This document shows, in pieces, positions 37,201 through 45,410 of a stretch of DNA of 64,000 nt (within the stretch, counting starts at the first letter, position 1; the number at the start of each line of letters is the position of its first letter). Source of the DNA: Caryophanales bacterium (lineage in GTDB: Bacteria; Bacillota_I; Bacilli_A; Izemoplasmatales; UBA1188); assembly GCA_020633845.1 (NCBI GenBank), contig JACKCW010000003.1:1-64000 (forward strand). Reading direction: 5' to 3'. Both the position numbers and the translations under genes were made by a program. Under the pieces are notes generated by a model that did not search any database, was not told the origin of the DNA, and saw nothing but the letters and a program-made list of their open reading frames with translations.

Positions 37201-40200
37201 ACAGCAAAGCACTTAGTTATACTAATGAATTAAATGAAACTACAACATACAGCTTTGATGCAAAAGGATTACTTCAAACTACTACAGATCCAACTGGGCA
37301 AGTCGAAAGAAATTCTTATGATAGTTATGATAGGCTCATTTGTCTCGATTCATTTCACGGAGGAAACGCACCAACAAATGCAGAAAACCAATACAGCTAT
37401 AACAGCCTTAATCAATTGGCCTCAATTTCAAGTAACAACGGCACGACGTATGGATTTGTTTATGATGACTTTGGAAGAATAACAGAGATAAACATAGATG
37501 GAGCAAGATACCAATCAAAAGAATACAATTTAAGTCACGGTACTCCGTCTGTGAATACCGGATTATTAACTATGAAAAGATATGGGACATCAGGAGACTA
37601 CTATGCTTTTACTTATGACGATAATGATAGAATAGCTACTGTTTTACTAAACGGAAACCAAATTGCAGCCTATGAATATGATGAAAACGGACAAATATCC
37701 AAATCAACCGACTCTGTAAATGATAATACTAGAAATTTCTCCTATGATTTAAAGGGAAATTTGAAAAAATCAACCGACTCTGACGGCAACTCTATTTCTT
37801 ATTTTTACGACAATCTTGGTGCTGTTCAAAAAACCATCTATGAAATAAACGAAAAAAATAGAACATTTGATTACCAGTATACATATGAAGAAAATGAATA
37901 CTCAAAAGAAGGATATTTTGAAAGACTGAGTACTGTTTATGGAGACGAGATAATAAAAGGAAATATGCTCGGAAAAGGAACATACGGAGCTACACCCGAT
38001 GAAGATATCCCTAGTTCTATGGTTTATACAGACGACGTTATTAAAATGTCTGTTTATAAGTTTTCAACAGCAGATAACAAAATAGAATATGAACTATCTA
38101 AATTTAATAATGATAGGGATGGGATATATTATAACTCCACTCAGTTTAACTACAATGTCTGGAAATCAAACTTTGCAAACGAAAAGACTTTCTATGCCTG
38201 GATAAAACCGATGGGCAGTTTTTCTGAGGAATGCATTTTCCAGTTTGCCGATATTACTAATCAAACGACATATTGCAGTTTGGTAGTCAATTCAACTGGG
38301 CATTTAGGACTAAAACCATATAATTCAAGTAGTATGGCCTTAACCTCGAGCGCCTTAACAATAGGAGTTTATAACCTTGTTGGAGTCCAGTTTATCAAAT
38401 CTTCTTCTTCAATTACCGCGAGATTAATTGTAAACGGAAATGTAACAGAATTTTCAACAACCATTGACCCTAGTAATTTTGGATACTTAAAAGTGGCCGA
38501 TCAAAGGGAATATAATTACTCAAGTTTACTCCCTATGTATATTTATATAGCATTTATGTCTGCCGGCTCTTATCCATATACAGCCGATGACTTTCAAGCA
38601 ATTTATAAAGCCGGCGCGCCTTATCTTTCTAGCATAATAAACAGAGAAAGTAAAACGAGTGGAGTACTGTATTATAATAAAACACCATATGAAAGCTTTG
38701 ATATTATAACGCTTAATGGGAGCTTCGTGTCCAGCAAGGGCTTAGAGCCGAAAACTATTGTTGAAACCGATAATTCATATAAGGTTGACAAGGCAAAACT
38801 ATTCAAATACGACCTTACTCTTAAAAAACATATATATGGAAGTTATAGTAGTGTTGTGAATTTAACTCCTGGTAACAATTCTAAATTGGTATATGATTTA
38901 GGGCTAGGTGCATCAGGCACTATATCAATTAGATATCGCTTTGACGCATCAGCAAGTCAAGATACTTATCCTAAAATGTTGTTCTCTTTCATTAACGGCA
39001 GTACAACACATTTATATGCCGAATATCAAAGTAGCACTGGCTTTAAAATATACGATAATGCAGGTCATTCTACTGTTATTCCTTTTGATACAGGAGTTTG
39101 GCATACCTTATCATTATCATATAACTCAAGCGGAACTCTACTTTATCAAGACTTAACAAGTATATCCAACTCACTAAGCATAAATTTAACCGGTTGTGAA
39201 GCGTATATAGGCTCCGGAAGTTCAGACAACACTCAAATGGATGGAGACATGGAAATGCTTGTATTTGGAAATTCTAAAGCTACGGCAACACAACTTCAAG
39301 CATTCTACAGCGGAAGAAAATCATACTCTGTGTTAAAAACACACGACTTACTAGATCGTATTACCAAAAAAGAGATAATAAAAAATTCTGCAACTGCTTC
39401 TCATACTACCACAACATATTATACTCATGGGGATACTACAACCGCAATTCATCCACTTGTTCATAGTGAGGAGACTACAACTAAAGAGCAAAATGTAAGC
39501 ACAACAGAAGTAACAATTTACTCATATGATTCTTTAAATAATGTTACGTCAAAACTAGTAACAGACGCAAACGGAGTCGGAAAAGAAAGAGTCGATTACT
39601 CATACGATGAGATTGGCAGATTATCTGAAGAGGATACATACACTTATGTGAGCGGCACCGGTCTCGTCTTAACTTATAAATTTAAGTACACATATGATCA
39701 AAACGGAAATATTACATATAGAAAAAAATACAGTTCCACAGACAGTCTTCTTGCAACAAAATCCTATGTATATGATCAAACAATAAAAGATAGATTAGCA
39801 AGCGTCACCGATGGAAATACCACCACCACTATTACATATGGTACCGGCTTTGCATTTAACCCGACATATATAGGATCTACCCCACTAGCATGGAGCGGAA
39901 GAAGATTAACCGGATATGGCTCAAACCTATTTGTTTACAACGAAGATGGAATAAGAATTAGAAAAACATCAGTTGGATTTGCAACTCATACTTATGATTT
40001 AGAAGGAAAAAGGGTAGTCGGCGAAACAATAGATAGTCCATCAATTCACTTTGATTATAACTATGATGAAGAAGGGACACTTATTGGACTTACTTATAAT
40101 GGAATTGAATACTTCTATTTAAGAGATATAACTGGAAATATTGTCAAAATAGTTGATGAATCTGGAAATACAGTAGTAAAATATAGTTATGATGCATGGG

Positions 40201-40985
40201 GCACAGTAACAAAAACAAATATTGCAAACACCACTGCATCAGGTATCCTCTATACATACAATCCATATTTATACAAAGGCTATTATTACGACAGAGAAAC
40301 TAATTTGTATTACTGCAACAGCAGATACTACAGTCCTTCTTTATGCAGATGGATATCGGCTGACGCAATAGACAATCTTGATCAATCAACGATTGATGGA
40401 ATAAATCTATACGCGTATTGTGGTAATAACCCAGTAATGGGATATGATCCAGAAGGAAAATGGAATTGGAAAAAATTCGCCATTGCACTTGCTGTATCTA
40501 TTGTTATAGTGGCGGTTACTGTGGCTATAGTTGTTGCAACCACCGCAACTGGTGGACTTGCAATGCTTATTATTGGGGCTGCAGTTACCACTGGTGTAGT
40601 TTTGTCTTACGCAGCAGGCGCAGAAAAAACAGTGGTCATAGATTTAAGTTGTTATTTATGGGATGTTGGCGGAGGAAATTCTCTGGTCATTGATTTTAAA
40701 AATGATTCATGCGAACTATACTCTCATGGTGGGTTTGTGATGGGAGATAGTCCCATGGCTATTTCTTTCTCTGTCGGACTTGTTGATAATTATAAAGGAA
40801 AACGCGGATACGAAGGACCATTTATGAAGATTGGAGGAGGATATAAAATTGGAATTGAACACGCTTTTGATCCGACTAAACCATATGATGAAACCGTTAG
40901 AGCTACAACAGTAACTTTTTCAAATTCTTTTGGAGTATACGCAGGATTTGATTATTATACTAGTTTATTTTATTTTAATTTCTAG
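34278..40985 (+). CDS. Giant RHS/YD-repeat polymorphic toxin
   Basis: A 2235-residue protein without signal peptide. Rough order: a DNRLRE-type beta domain (50-160), first RHS part (190-520), two carbohydrate-binding-like beta-sandwiches (527-700 and 712-880), YD repeats (880-1210), two LamG-like domains (1280-1450 and 1523-1690), and a second YD array (1690-2058). The array ends in the RHS core signature YYCNSRYYSPSLCRW...YCGNNPVMGYDPEG. The variable tip (2060-2235) has a hydrophobic stretch (2065-2115) and a Gly/aromatic-rich domain I cannot name. RHS shells encase and release such tips. A likely immunity gene follows nine bases later. It starts behind AAGGAG. Confidence 0.9.
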   Translation: MIQKITNNTINPGITIVDSKIYGTNGTLYSYSSSGHYYSGFNSTKLMFIKLTFNILSSSDIQRSYLNLKYSGVHNSTMLRIYDTNQTATTSAALLSVISNYSNTAYFDDAVIIDESTMTDGYGRASFDITNIIRSKATSTTFSVVLMIASDYSSATELKLYDPVYDTDDVCVTTLSAIDGLSSNYQYQESDAGFAGKTYVNLATGKMLLNFAGPSSKDTKMPLAFGFTYNSNRYQLSYDLGNGAKSFFNYKIYQSGSSLIVQDPSGYDNVFTPIDDEEAENLDIDTSNQSCDYYYSYETGSHIAYNSSTSLLRLYDKNENLMSFYYNTIVTRLMSISNKLGKTTDYNWDILNGNPPESIENSVGEIMSLVYDSSDRVVTATCNSIILTFAYDASGRLSSVIENNGSTNLYTATYGYDTNGYMNDIHDSYSDTGISFTYTGGKVTRIDYYKNSTTESAGYKVIAYNDNFTSVANEKGEINYYYFNENGKCIMVMDDKGKTISFNYDEIKNGLSSNLSGQSHVQHNSRNLIENNSFESNDDLFGDDSCWTISGASSTTAETVDDGVYGQKSLKVSHAAGETITISQNLHNVYEGTYILKGFLKRYTQASAITSSNIKIKLIGSYDITESVPVTTTQSDGTTVTTYVNQTNHCDNLSVENASFSGDSNWVAFSLPALSFPTASFNNTLNITIQLIGNTYDVYFDELQLNSKDMSARYNYVENGYMEYGSVLPTGFAMNSVGLLDSIYTLTSSDEHASILGKKVMRLYETCAYTQTSGTINSKKFYREIPIKGIEGEELVFSIFAKALATENNIFRAYIIFNYVGQSAVSTYRFDFIKDFSNWQMLTKSITAEHSYDGIILGVEYAGKSNAYIDAFQLYKDNYGKYYSYDKKGNLINTVDGASSSSFSYNDLNEIESASLSDGSYYRYEYDDDRQITGVYDSNGNHLVMEYDDNGNRTSVQLFDVNGKALNVSSAYNSYSKALSYTNELNETTTYSFDAKGLLQTTTDPTGQVERNSYDSYDRLICLDSFHGGNAPTNAENQYSYNSLNQLASISSNNGTTYGFVYDDFGRITEINIDGARYQSKEYNLSHGTPSVNTGLLTMKRYGTSGDYYAFTYDDNDRIATVLLNGNQIAAYEYDENGQISKSTDSVNDNTRNFSYDLKGNLKKSTDSDGNSISYFYDNLGAVQKTIYEINEKNRTFDYQYTYEENEYSKEGYFERLSTVYGDEIIKGNMLGKGTYGATPDEDIPSSMVYTDDVIKMSVYKFSTADNKIEYELSKFNNDRDGIYYNSTQFNYNVWKSNFANEKTFYAWIKPMGSFSEECIFQFADITNQTTYCSLVVNSTGHLGLKPYNSSSMALTSSALTIGVYNLVGVQFIKSSSSITARLIVNGNVTEFSTTIDPSNFGYLKVADQREYNYSSLLPMYIYIAFMSAGSYPYTADDFQAIYKAGAPYLSSIINRESKTSGVLYYNKTPYESFDIITLNGSFVSSKGLEPKTIVETDNSYKVDKAKLFKYDLTLKKHIYGSYSSVVNLTPGNNSKLVYDLGLGASGTISIRYRFDASASQDTYPKMLFSFINGSTTHLYAEYQSSTGFKIYDNAGHSTVIPFDTGVWHTLSLSYNSSGTLLYQDLTSISNSLSINLTGCEAYIGSGSSDNTQMDGDMEMLVFGNSKATATQLQAFYSGRKSYSVLKTHDLLDRITKKEIIKNSATASHTTTTYYTHGDTTTAIHPLVHSEETTTKEQNVSTTEVTIYSYDSLNNVTSKLVTDANGVGKERVDYSYDEIGRLSEEDTYTYVSGTGLVLTYKFKYTYDQNGNITYRKKYSSTDSLLATKSYVYDQTIKDRLASVTDGNTTTTITYGTGFAFNPTYIGSTPLAWSGRRLTGYGSNLFVYNEDGIRIRKTSVGFATHTYDLEGKRVVGETIDSPSIHFDYNYDEEGTLIGLTYNGIEYFYLRDITGNIVKIVDESGNTVVKYSYDAWGTVTKTNIANTTASGILYTYNPYLYKGYYYDRETNLYYCNSRYYSPSLCRWISADAIDNLDQSTIDGINLYAYCGNNPVMGYDPEGKWNWKKFAIALAVSIVIVAVTVAIVVATTATGGLAMLIIGAAVTTGVVLSYAAGAEKTVVIDLSCYLWDVGGGNSLVIDFKNDSCELYSHGGFVMGDSPMAISFSVGLVDNYKGKRGYEGPFMKIGGGYKIGIEHAFDPTKPYDETVRATTVTFSNSFGVYAGFDYYTSLFYFNF

Positions 40986-40994
40986 GGAGGATAT

Positions 40995-41456
40995 ATGGAT
41001 TTTGCCTATCATGATTATTATTTGAATATGTATATAATGCCAATTATAGTATTTATAATAATCACTATCGGCGTAACTACAACGCTCTTTAATGTGATTA
41101 ATGCTGCAAAGAGTCCACTGCCAAAATGGCTGACTATTTCATTCTGCCTATTTATTGCTAGTTTTCTTTTTATACAAGCATTTTCACAGTTTAGATTTGG
41201 GTATTATTTGCATGAAGAAACTCCGGAAAATGCAATTGTAACTGAAGGAGTAATAGAAAAAATAAAAGAAGATAAATTATCTGCCAGATATTTTTATGAT
41301 GGGAAACCGACTAAATCAAGTATTATTACAATATCCGGAAAGGATTATTATTTCATGATGTTAGGCAATCTAGAAATAGGTGATGAGGTATCTATAACCT
41401 ATTTGCCGAAAAGCACTATAGTTCTTTCGGTTACAATCAAAAATAGTAGTGAATAA
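40995..41456 (+). CDS. Candidate immunity protein for the RHS toxin
   Basis: A 153-residue protein with two membrane segments (about 12-34 and 47-66) and a C-terminal beta-rich domain of about 75 residues (SIITISGKDYYFMM and GDEVSITYL). It directly follows the toxin tip behind GGGAGG and is closed by a terminator. Position is the main reason for the call. A membrane immunity protein fits a tip that itself carries a hydrophobic stretch and may act at the membrane. Confidence 0.6.
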   Translation: MDFAYHDYYLNMYIMPIIVFIIITIGVTTTLFNVINAAKSPLPKWLTISFCLFIASFLFIQAFSQFRFGYYLHEETPENAIVTEGVIEKIKEDKLSARYFYDGKPTKSSIITISGKDYYFMMLGNLEIGDEVSITYLPKSTIVLSVTIKNSSE

Positions 41457-41483
41457 AAAAGTAGAAAAACAATTTAAAACACT

Positions 41484-41515
41484 ATAAAGCACCCATTAGT
41501 TGATGGGTGCTTTAT
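41484..41515 (+). terminator. Rho-independent terminator ending the RHS operon
   Basis: A 12-base-pair perfect stem ATAAAGCACCCA/TGGGTGCTTTAT with an eight-base loop. The tail is only weakly T-rich. The following 280 bases to the next small gene hold a palindrome TGAAAAAATCGAATTTTTCA near 41637 and nothing coding that I can see. Confidence 0.75.
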
Positions 41516-41800
41516 AATTGCAATTGAGCTTGACTATTTTTTTGACTATATTTGATTAACCATTTTTATTATATTAATCTGTCGAAATCCGCTTCTTTAT
41601 TTCGGTTAATCCATTTAAAATGCATTTTTATCTTATGAAAAAATCGAATTTTTCATTTGATCAAAGGCAAGATTTTTTAATTTATGTCATTTAACTTTTT
41701 GTTTTGGCATTATACTGGGATCTATATTAAAAACACTTACAAAACTTAAATTTTCTTATATCCTTTTCTATTTTAATCCTGACAACCATACTATTGACTC

Positions 41801-42064
41801 TTAGTTTTTCCAATTTATTTCTTTATTTTTTTTAATCAATTGCCTACAAGCATAAATTATAATTACAATTAAAAAAGCGCCCAGCAGTAATTGAAAAATC
41901 GCCGTTATAATAGCCGCACCATTTCTATCAATTATGCCATTTACCATATTTATCAAAGCAACTGACCCGATAAATGCATAAAAAAGAACTAAAAACGTAT
42001 AAAATAATTTTTCTTGCCATGTAAATTTAGGATTATTATGTTTTATTTTTTTTGACTTTTTCAT
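41801..42064 (-). CDS. Small membrane protein, possible orphan immunity
   Basis: An 87-residue protein with a basic N-terminus (KKSKKIKH), two membrane segments (about 20-42 and 52-74) and a basic tail. The start at 42064 follows GAGG by six bases; the longer frame to 42088 lacks a site. I recognise no family. It lies alone on the minus strand between RHS cassettes, where spare immunity genes are commonly left. Confidence 0.45.
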   Translation of the reverse strand: MKKSKKIKHNNPKFTWQEKLFYTFLVLFYAFIGSVALINMVNGIIDRNGAAIITAIFQLLLGAFLIVIIIYACRQLIKKNKEINWKN

Positions 42065-42541
42065 ATTAAGCCTCAAATAAATCTGCAATTAACACTTTAT
42101 TATTGCATTTTTAATAAAAAATAACAATGAATCAGAACGGAATAAAATATAATATAGAGTCAAGAGAAACATGGAAGAGTGAAAATCAATAAATTTATAG
42201 TTAATTTTTTATATTAGCACCTTTTATCCGTTGCAATATTTTTATTTTGCTACATTACAATACGCAGAGAGGACTCATCAGAACCAGATTGGATATTGTT
42301 GCAATTTTGGAGCCGTTTTTAATGGGTTCTTATTAGATTCTTAAATTTTGACAGCAAAGATATTAACACATTATGCAAAAGAGGAAAAAATATTAAAAAT
42401 TGTATAATCTCTAAATGTTAACAATCAGTAGTTTAATGAAATGGCGGATAACAAATGGCGTCCCTAAGTTTAAAAAGCAAACAACAGATGTTAACGATGT
42501 GATTTTTAATAGTATCTACTATATTTTAACTCTTTCATCAA
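42065..42541. other. Degenerate intergenic stretch between RHS cassettes
   Basis: About 480 AT-rich bases without a supported gene, ahead of the inverted repeats at 42542-42629. Short open frames lack ribosome sites and family likeness. It is probably a remnant of earlier cassettes. Confidence 0.5.
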
Positions 42542-42629
42542 AAAGAACAAACTATAACACAATATGACCGATAAATTAAAGCAGTATATTAAAAAGCCCC
42601 GCCATTTTATCGGTATCTTTTTGTTCTTT
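42542..42629. repeat. Nested inverted repeats before orphan RHS cassette
   Basis: Outer arms AAAGAACAAA (42542-42551) and TTTGTTCTTT (42620-42629). Inner arms ACCGATAAA (42567-42575) and TTTATCGGT (42606-42614). The loop contains AAAAAGCCCCGCC. It could be a structured RNA or a recombination scar; it ends at the start of the displaced RHS tail. Confidence 0.45.
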
Positions 42630-43425
42630 GGCATTAAAATGTATTTATAACCCATATTTATACAAAGGCTATTACTATGATAGTGAAATAAAATTATATT
42701 ATTGTAATACTAGATACTATAGTCCTGAACTTTGCAGATGGATATCAATAGACGCAGTAGATTATCTAGATCCCTCAACTCTTGAAGACTCAAATCTTTA
42801 TGTGTATTGTGGGAATAACCCGGTAATGGGGTATGACCCAGATGGAGAATGGGATTGGGGCACTTTCTGGGAAGGCGTTGGCCTTGTTGCTACTGCAGTA
42901 GTCGCCATAGCGCTTGCTGTTACAACTTTTGGTGCTGGAATACCGATTGCTATGGCTGTTATTGCAGGAATTACTTTAGGAGCAGGAATTTTAACGGGAA
43001 TTAATGGTATAGCCACCATAGTGGAAGCTGGAGCTGATTACAATTTTGTAAGAGATGGCATGTTTAATGAAGTTTTAGGGTTAAGTGACAATGCATATAA
43101 TGTATATTCTGAAGTTACAGAAGGTGTTGCAATTGTTGGAAGTATGATATTGGGCGTTTATCATACAACAGGCCAATATAAAGCCGCAAAATATGGGCAA
43201 AAAATGCTAGGGAACGGTTATAGCAAAGAGGGTCCCGGACGCTGGGTATCTGAAGACGGCATGAGACAAATGAGACTGGATGGGGGACATCTATATAAGG
43301 GACAAAAACTAGGGAACCATATAAATATAGATTATTTCAGATATGGTAGTTATTGGGAAGGCTATACAAAAATTGGCAAAAAAATACATATACTATACAA
43401 ATGGTTTAGTTACTGGTTTTTCTAA
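42628..43425 (+). CDS. Displaced RHS C-terminal cassette with toxin tip (orphan)
   Basis: A 265-residue frame. RHS likeness starts around residue 6 and repeats the core end of the large gene (YYCNTRYYSPELCRW...YCGNNPVMGYDPDG). A hydrophobic segment and a new tip of about 190 residues follow. The tip ends with GPGRWVSEDGMRQMRLD and later GNHINIDYF, an arrangement I recall from nuclease-like tips of YD-repeat toxins; this is not verified. There is no ribosome site or shell, so it is a silent cassette that could replace the tip of the main gene by recombination. ATG 42628 is probably not a true start. Confidence 0.7.
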   Translation: MALKCIYNPYLYKGYYYDSEIKLYYCNTRYYSPELCRWISIDAVDYLDPSTLEDSNLYVYCGNNPVMGYDPDGEWDWGTFWEGVGLVATAVVAIALAVTTFGAGIPIAMAVIAGITLGAGILTGINGIATIVEAGADYNFVRDGMFNEVLGLSDNAYNVYSEVTEGVAIVGSMILGVYHTTGQYKAAKYGQKMLGNGYSKEGPGRWVSEDGMRQMRLDGGHLYKGQKLGNHINIDYFRYGSYWEGYTKIGKKIHILYKWFSYWFF

Positions 43426-43454
43426 TGAAATAAACCAGAATGGAGGATAGCATT

Positions 43455-43898
43455 ATGACTAAAGATGAGTTTGTCAGGCGTTTTCTAGAGACATTTTATT
43501 TTGATTTGACCAAGAAAGAGTTTATAGAAAAGATGTTAAGCATAGATAAAAATACAAAAAAATCAATAATTAGACAATGTTATAAAGCTTATAAAAAGCA
43601 CTCTTACCTATGGCTAGGATTTAGTTATAAGTTGCCTCCTTGTTTTGAAGGCAATGAAGCACGAAACGAATATGATAAAGTCGAGAAAAATGGCGCTTTT
43701 GAAATTTACTATTATGTTGATAATCTTTGTGATGACGAAACCCAAGAAATAAGCGAAAATCATAAAACCGCTCTCCAAATTGACAATTCAAGAGAAGCAG
43801 AATTTTATATAGTAGGAAAAGATTTCTCCTGGTGTTATGTTGTTACTCTTGATGGTGACTATTGCGGACCGTTTTTCTGCTATGCTCCAAAAAAATAG
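43455..43898 (+). CDS. Candidate immunity protein for the displaced RHS tip
   Basis: A 147-residue soluble acidic protein with no family I can name. The ATG at 43455 follows GGAGG. The frame opening at 43440 merely reads through that site. It begins 30 bases after the orphan toxin tip and ends in a strong terminator, the expected place for a cognate immunity protein. The many aromatic and acidic residues (YYYVDNLCDDE) suit binding to a basic nuclease tip. It has its own ribosome site and so may be made even though the toxin part is not. Confidence 0.6.
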   Translation: MTKDEFVRRFLETFYFDLTKKEFIEKMLSIDKNTKKSIIRQCYKAYKKHSYLWLGFSYKLPPCFEGNEARNEYDKVEKNGAFEIYYYVDNLCDDETQEISENHKTALQIDNSREAEFYIVGKDFSWCYVVTLDGDYCGPFFCYAPKK

Positions 43899-43933
43899 AA
43901 ACTATATGCACAAAATATTTATGCTTTAAACAG

Positions 43934-43966
43934 AGCCTTGGCACACTAATATGCCAAGGCTTTTCT
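43934..43966 (+). terminator. Rho-independent terminator after candidate immunity gene
   Basis: A ten-base-pair perfect stem AGCCTTGGCA/TGCCAAGGCT (43934-43943 with 43952-43961), then TTTTCTTTT. Confidence 0.88.
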
Positions 43967-44008
43967 TTTAAATATATCACTAAAAGCGTTATTAAAATAG
44001 TTAATTAA

Positions 44009-44889
44009 TCTGGAAATACAGTAGTAAAATATAGTTACAATGCTTGGGGTAAAGTAACCAAAACCAACGTGGCCAACACAACCGCATCAGGAATTATTTA
44101 TACTTATAACCCATATTTATACAAAGACTATTACTATGATAGTGAAATAGAATTATATTATATCCTGAACTCTGCAGATGGATATCAATTGACGCAATAG
44201 ACTACATGACTCCGTCTATACTAGATGGTGCAAATCTTTATTCTTATTGTGGCAATAATCCGGTAATTGGGTATGACCCTTATGGAGAAAAATGGTGGTA
44301 CTAGGTTGTCGGAGGAGTTGTAATAGCAGCAGCAATTGTTGCTGCTATTCTTACCGATGGGGCGACGGTCGGCCCCTTGGTTGCTGCAATACATACTTTT
44401 GCAAGTGGAGCATTGGTGGGTTCTACCCTTGGCGCACTCTTTGGAACGGTTGGCGGAGGTATATCATACGATGAACAAGGTACAGTAACTTGGGATTGGG
44501 AAGGAGCCGCATCTGGTTATTTTTGGGGGTCAGTCACTGGCTTTGTTGGTGGTGGACTGGGTGGTTTTTTTGCGAACGTCGGATCAAAACTACCCAAATT
44601 TTTATACTTTATTATACAAGGCGGAATAAATGGCGGCATTTCTTTTGGTTTATCGGCTTTTCAAGGAGTAGTTACTAATAGTTTTTCTTGGACAAGTGTT
44701 GGTATTGCATCTTTCTTTGGATTTTTGGGAGGCGGACTTGGCATAACCAAATTTGGGCAAGTCCGGAGAGGAGTAGTTGCTGGCGGCGGCCTTGGTATTG
44801 CACAGGCATCCGTTGAAGAAATAATAGAATTTTATAATAGTACCCATCCTAATATAGATGCCGTAACGAGAATTTGCTTCATATATTAA
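44009..44889 (+). pseudogene. Third RHS C-terminal cassette, broken by deletion and amber stop
   Basis: From 44009 the DNA repeats the RHS core end nearly as in the main gene (SGNTVVKYS...). Relative to the 42.7 kb copy it has a net loss of 19 bases after TTATATTAT (near 44162), which shifts the frame. The core then resumes (YCGNNPVIGYDPYGEKWWY) and meets an in-frame TAG at 44302-44304. Past this stop the same frame stays open to 44889. It encodes a Gly-rich hydrophobic tip (VVGGVVIAAAIVAAIL, later GGGLGGFFANVG), perhaps membrane-acting. Both lesions show a decayed, non-expressed cassette. Confidence 0.75.
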
Positions 44890-44903
44890 AAGGAGAAAAC
44901 GAT

Positions 44904-45293
44904 ATGCTTGAATTTATATTTTATTTTTTTTGTTATTTGCTAGCATTTTCATTATTTATTTATTCGGTTCTTGAATGGGATTATATTGCTAAAAAGAAAA
45001 AATGGAAACTAATAAAAATAAAGCATATAGGATTCCTATTTTTGCCAAGATATAGAGACAAAAAGAAAGAGATTGATATAGATTGCAAAAACACGATAGG
45101 ATTAGTCGCCTTTTGTATTACAATTTTCGTTTATTGTTTTTCTATTGCGTATCTGACTATTTCGGCAGTTGCAGTTTTTGGACAAAATGAAACCTGCGCA
45201 TATATAGCCAGTAGATCCATTATTCCAACTTTTGTTGTGCCTTCAGTTTCTGCTGTTAGCATAGGTTTGTATCAAACAATAACAACTAAATAA
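44904..45293 (+). CDS. Candidate membrane immunity protein of third RHS cassette
   Basis: A 129-residue protein with an N-terminal membrane segment (about 3-22) and two more toward the C-terminus (about 58-80 and 100-122). The ATG at 44904 follows AAAGGAG; the frame opening at 44874 overlaps the decayed toxin tip. Its position right after a toxin tip, and its membrane nature matching a hydrophobic tip, point to immunity. The gene itself looks intact, though its toxin is broken. Confidence 0.55.
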   Translation: MLEFIFYFFCYLLAFSLFIYSVLEWDYIAKKKKWKLIKIKHIGFLFLPRYRDKKKEIDIDCKNTIGLVAFCITIFVYCFSIAYLTISAVAVFGQNETCAYIASRSIIPTFVVPSVSAVSIGLYQTITTK

Positions 45294-45369
45294 AATATTA
45301 TCCTCATAAACACTCAGTTTAAATATACGTTTTCTTCAGTTATATAGAATAAAAATGTGTGTGCTATTC

Positions 45370-45394
45370 TGAGTCGTACCCAGTTTTCTGGACT
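45370..45394. mobile_element. Probable terminal inverted repeat of an IS3-family element
   Basis: TGAGTCGTACCCAGTTTTCT and the following GGACT (45370-45394) resemble ends of IS150-like elements, read as AGTCCAGAAAACTGGG on the other strand. It lies at the expected place downstream of the transposase remnant. No partner end is found within the window. Confidence 0.45.
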
Positions 45395-45410
45395 AATTAA
45401 TTAAATAATA

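Noticed and set aside
40382..40693. Frames antisense and out of frame to the RHS tip
   Set aside because: Alternate-frame readings of a low-complexity hydrophobic coding stretch, with no starts or family likeness.
40132..44304. CRISPR-like spaced repeats
   Set aside because: The repeats are long, coding RHS core ends spaced by kilobases; no short regular repeat-spacer array is present anywhere in the window.
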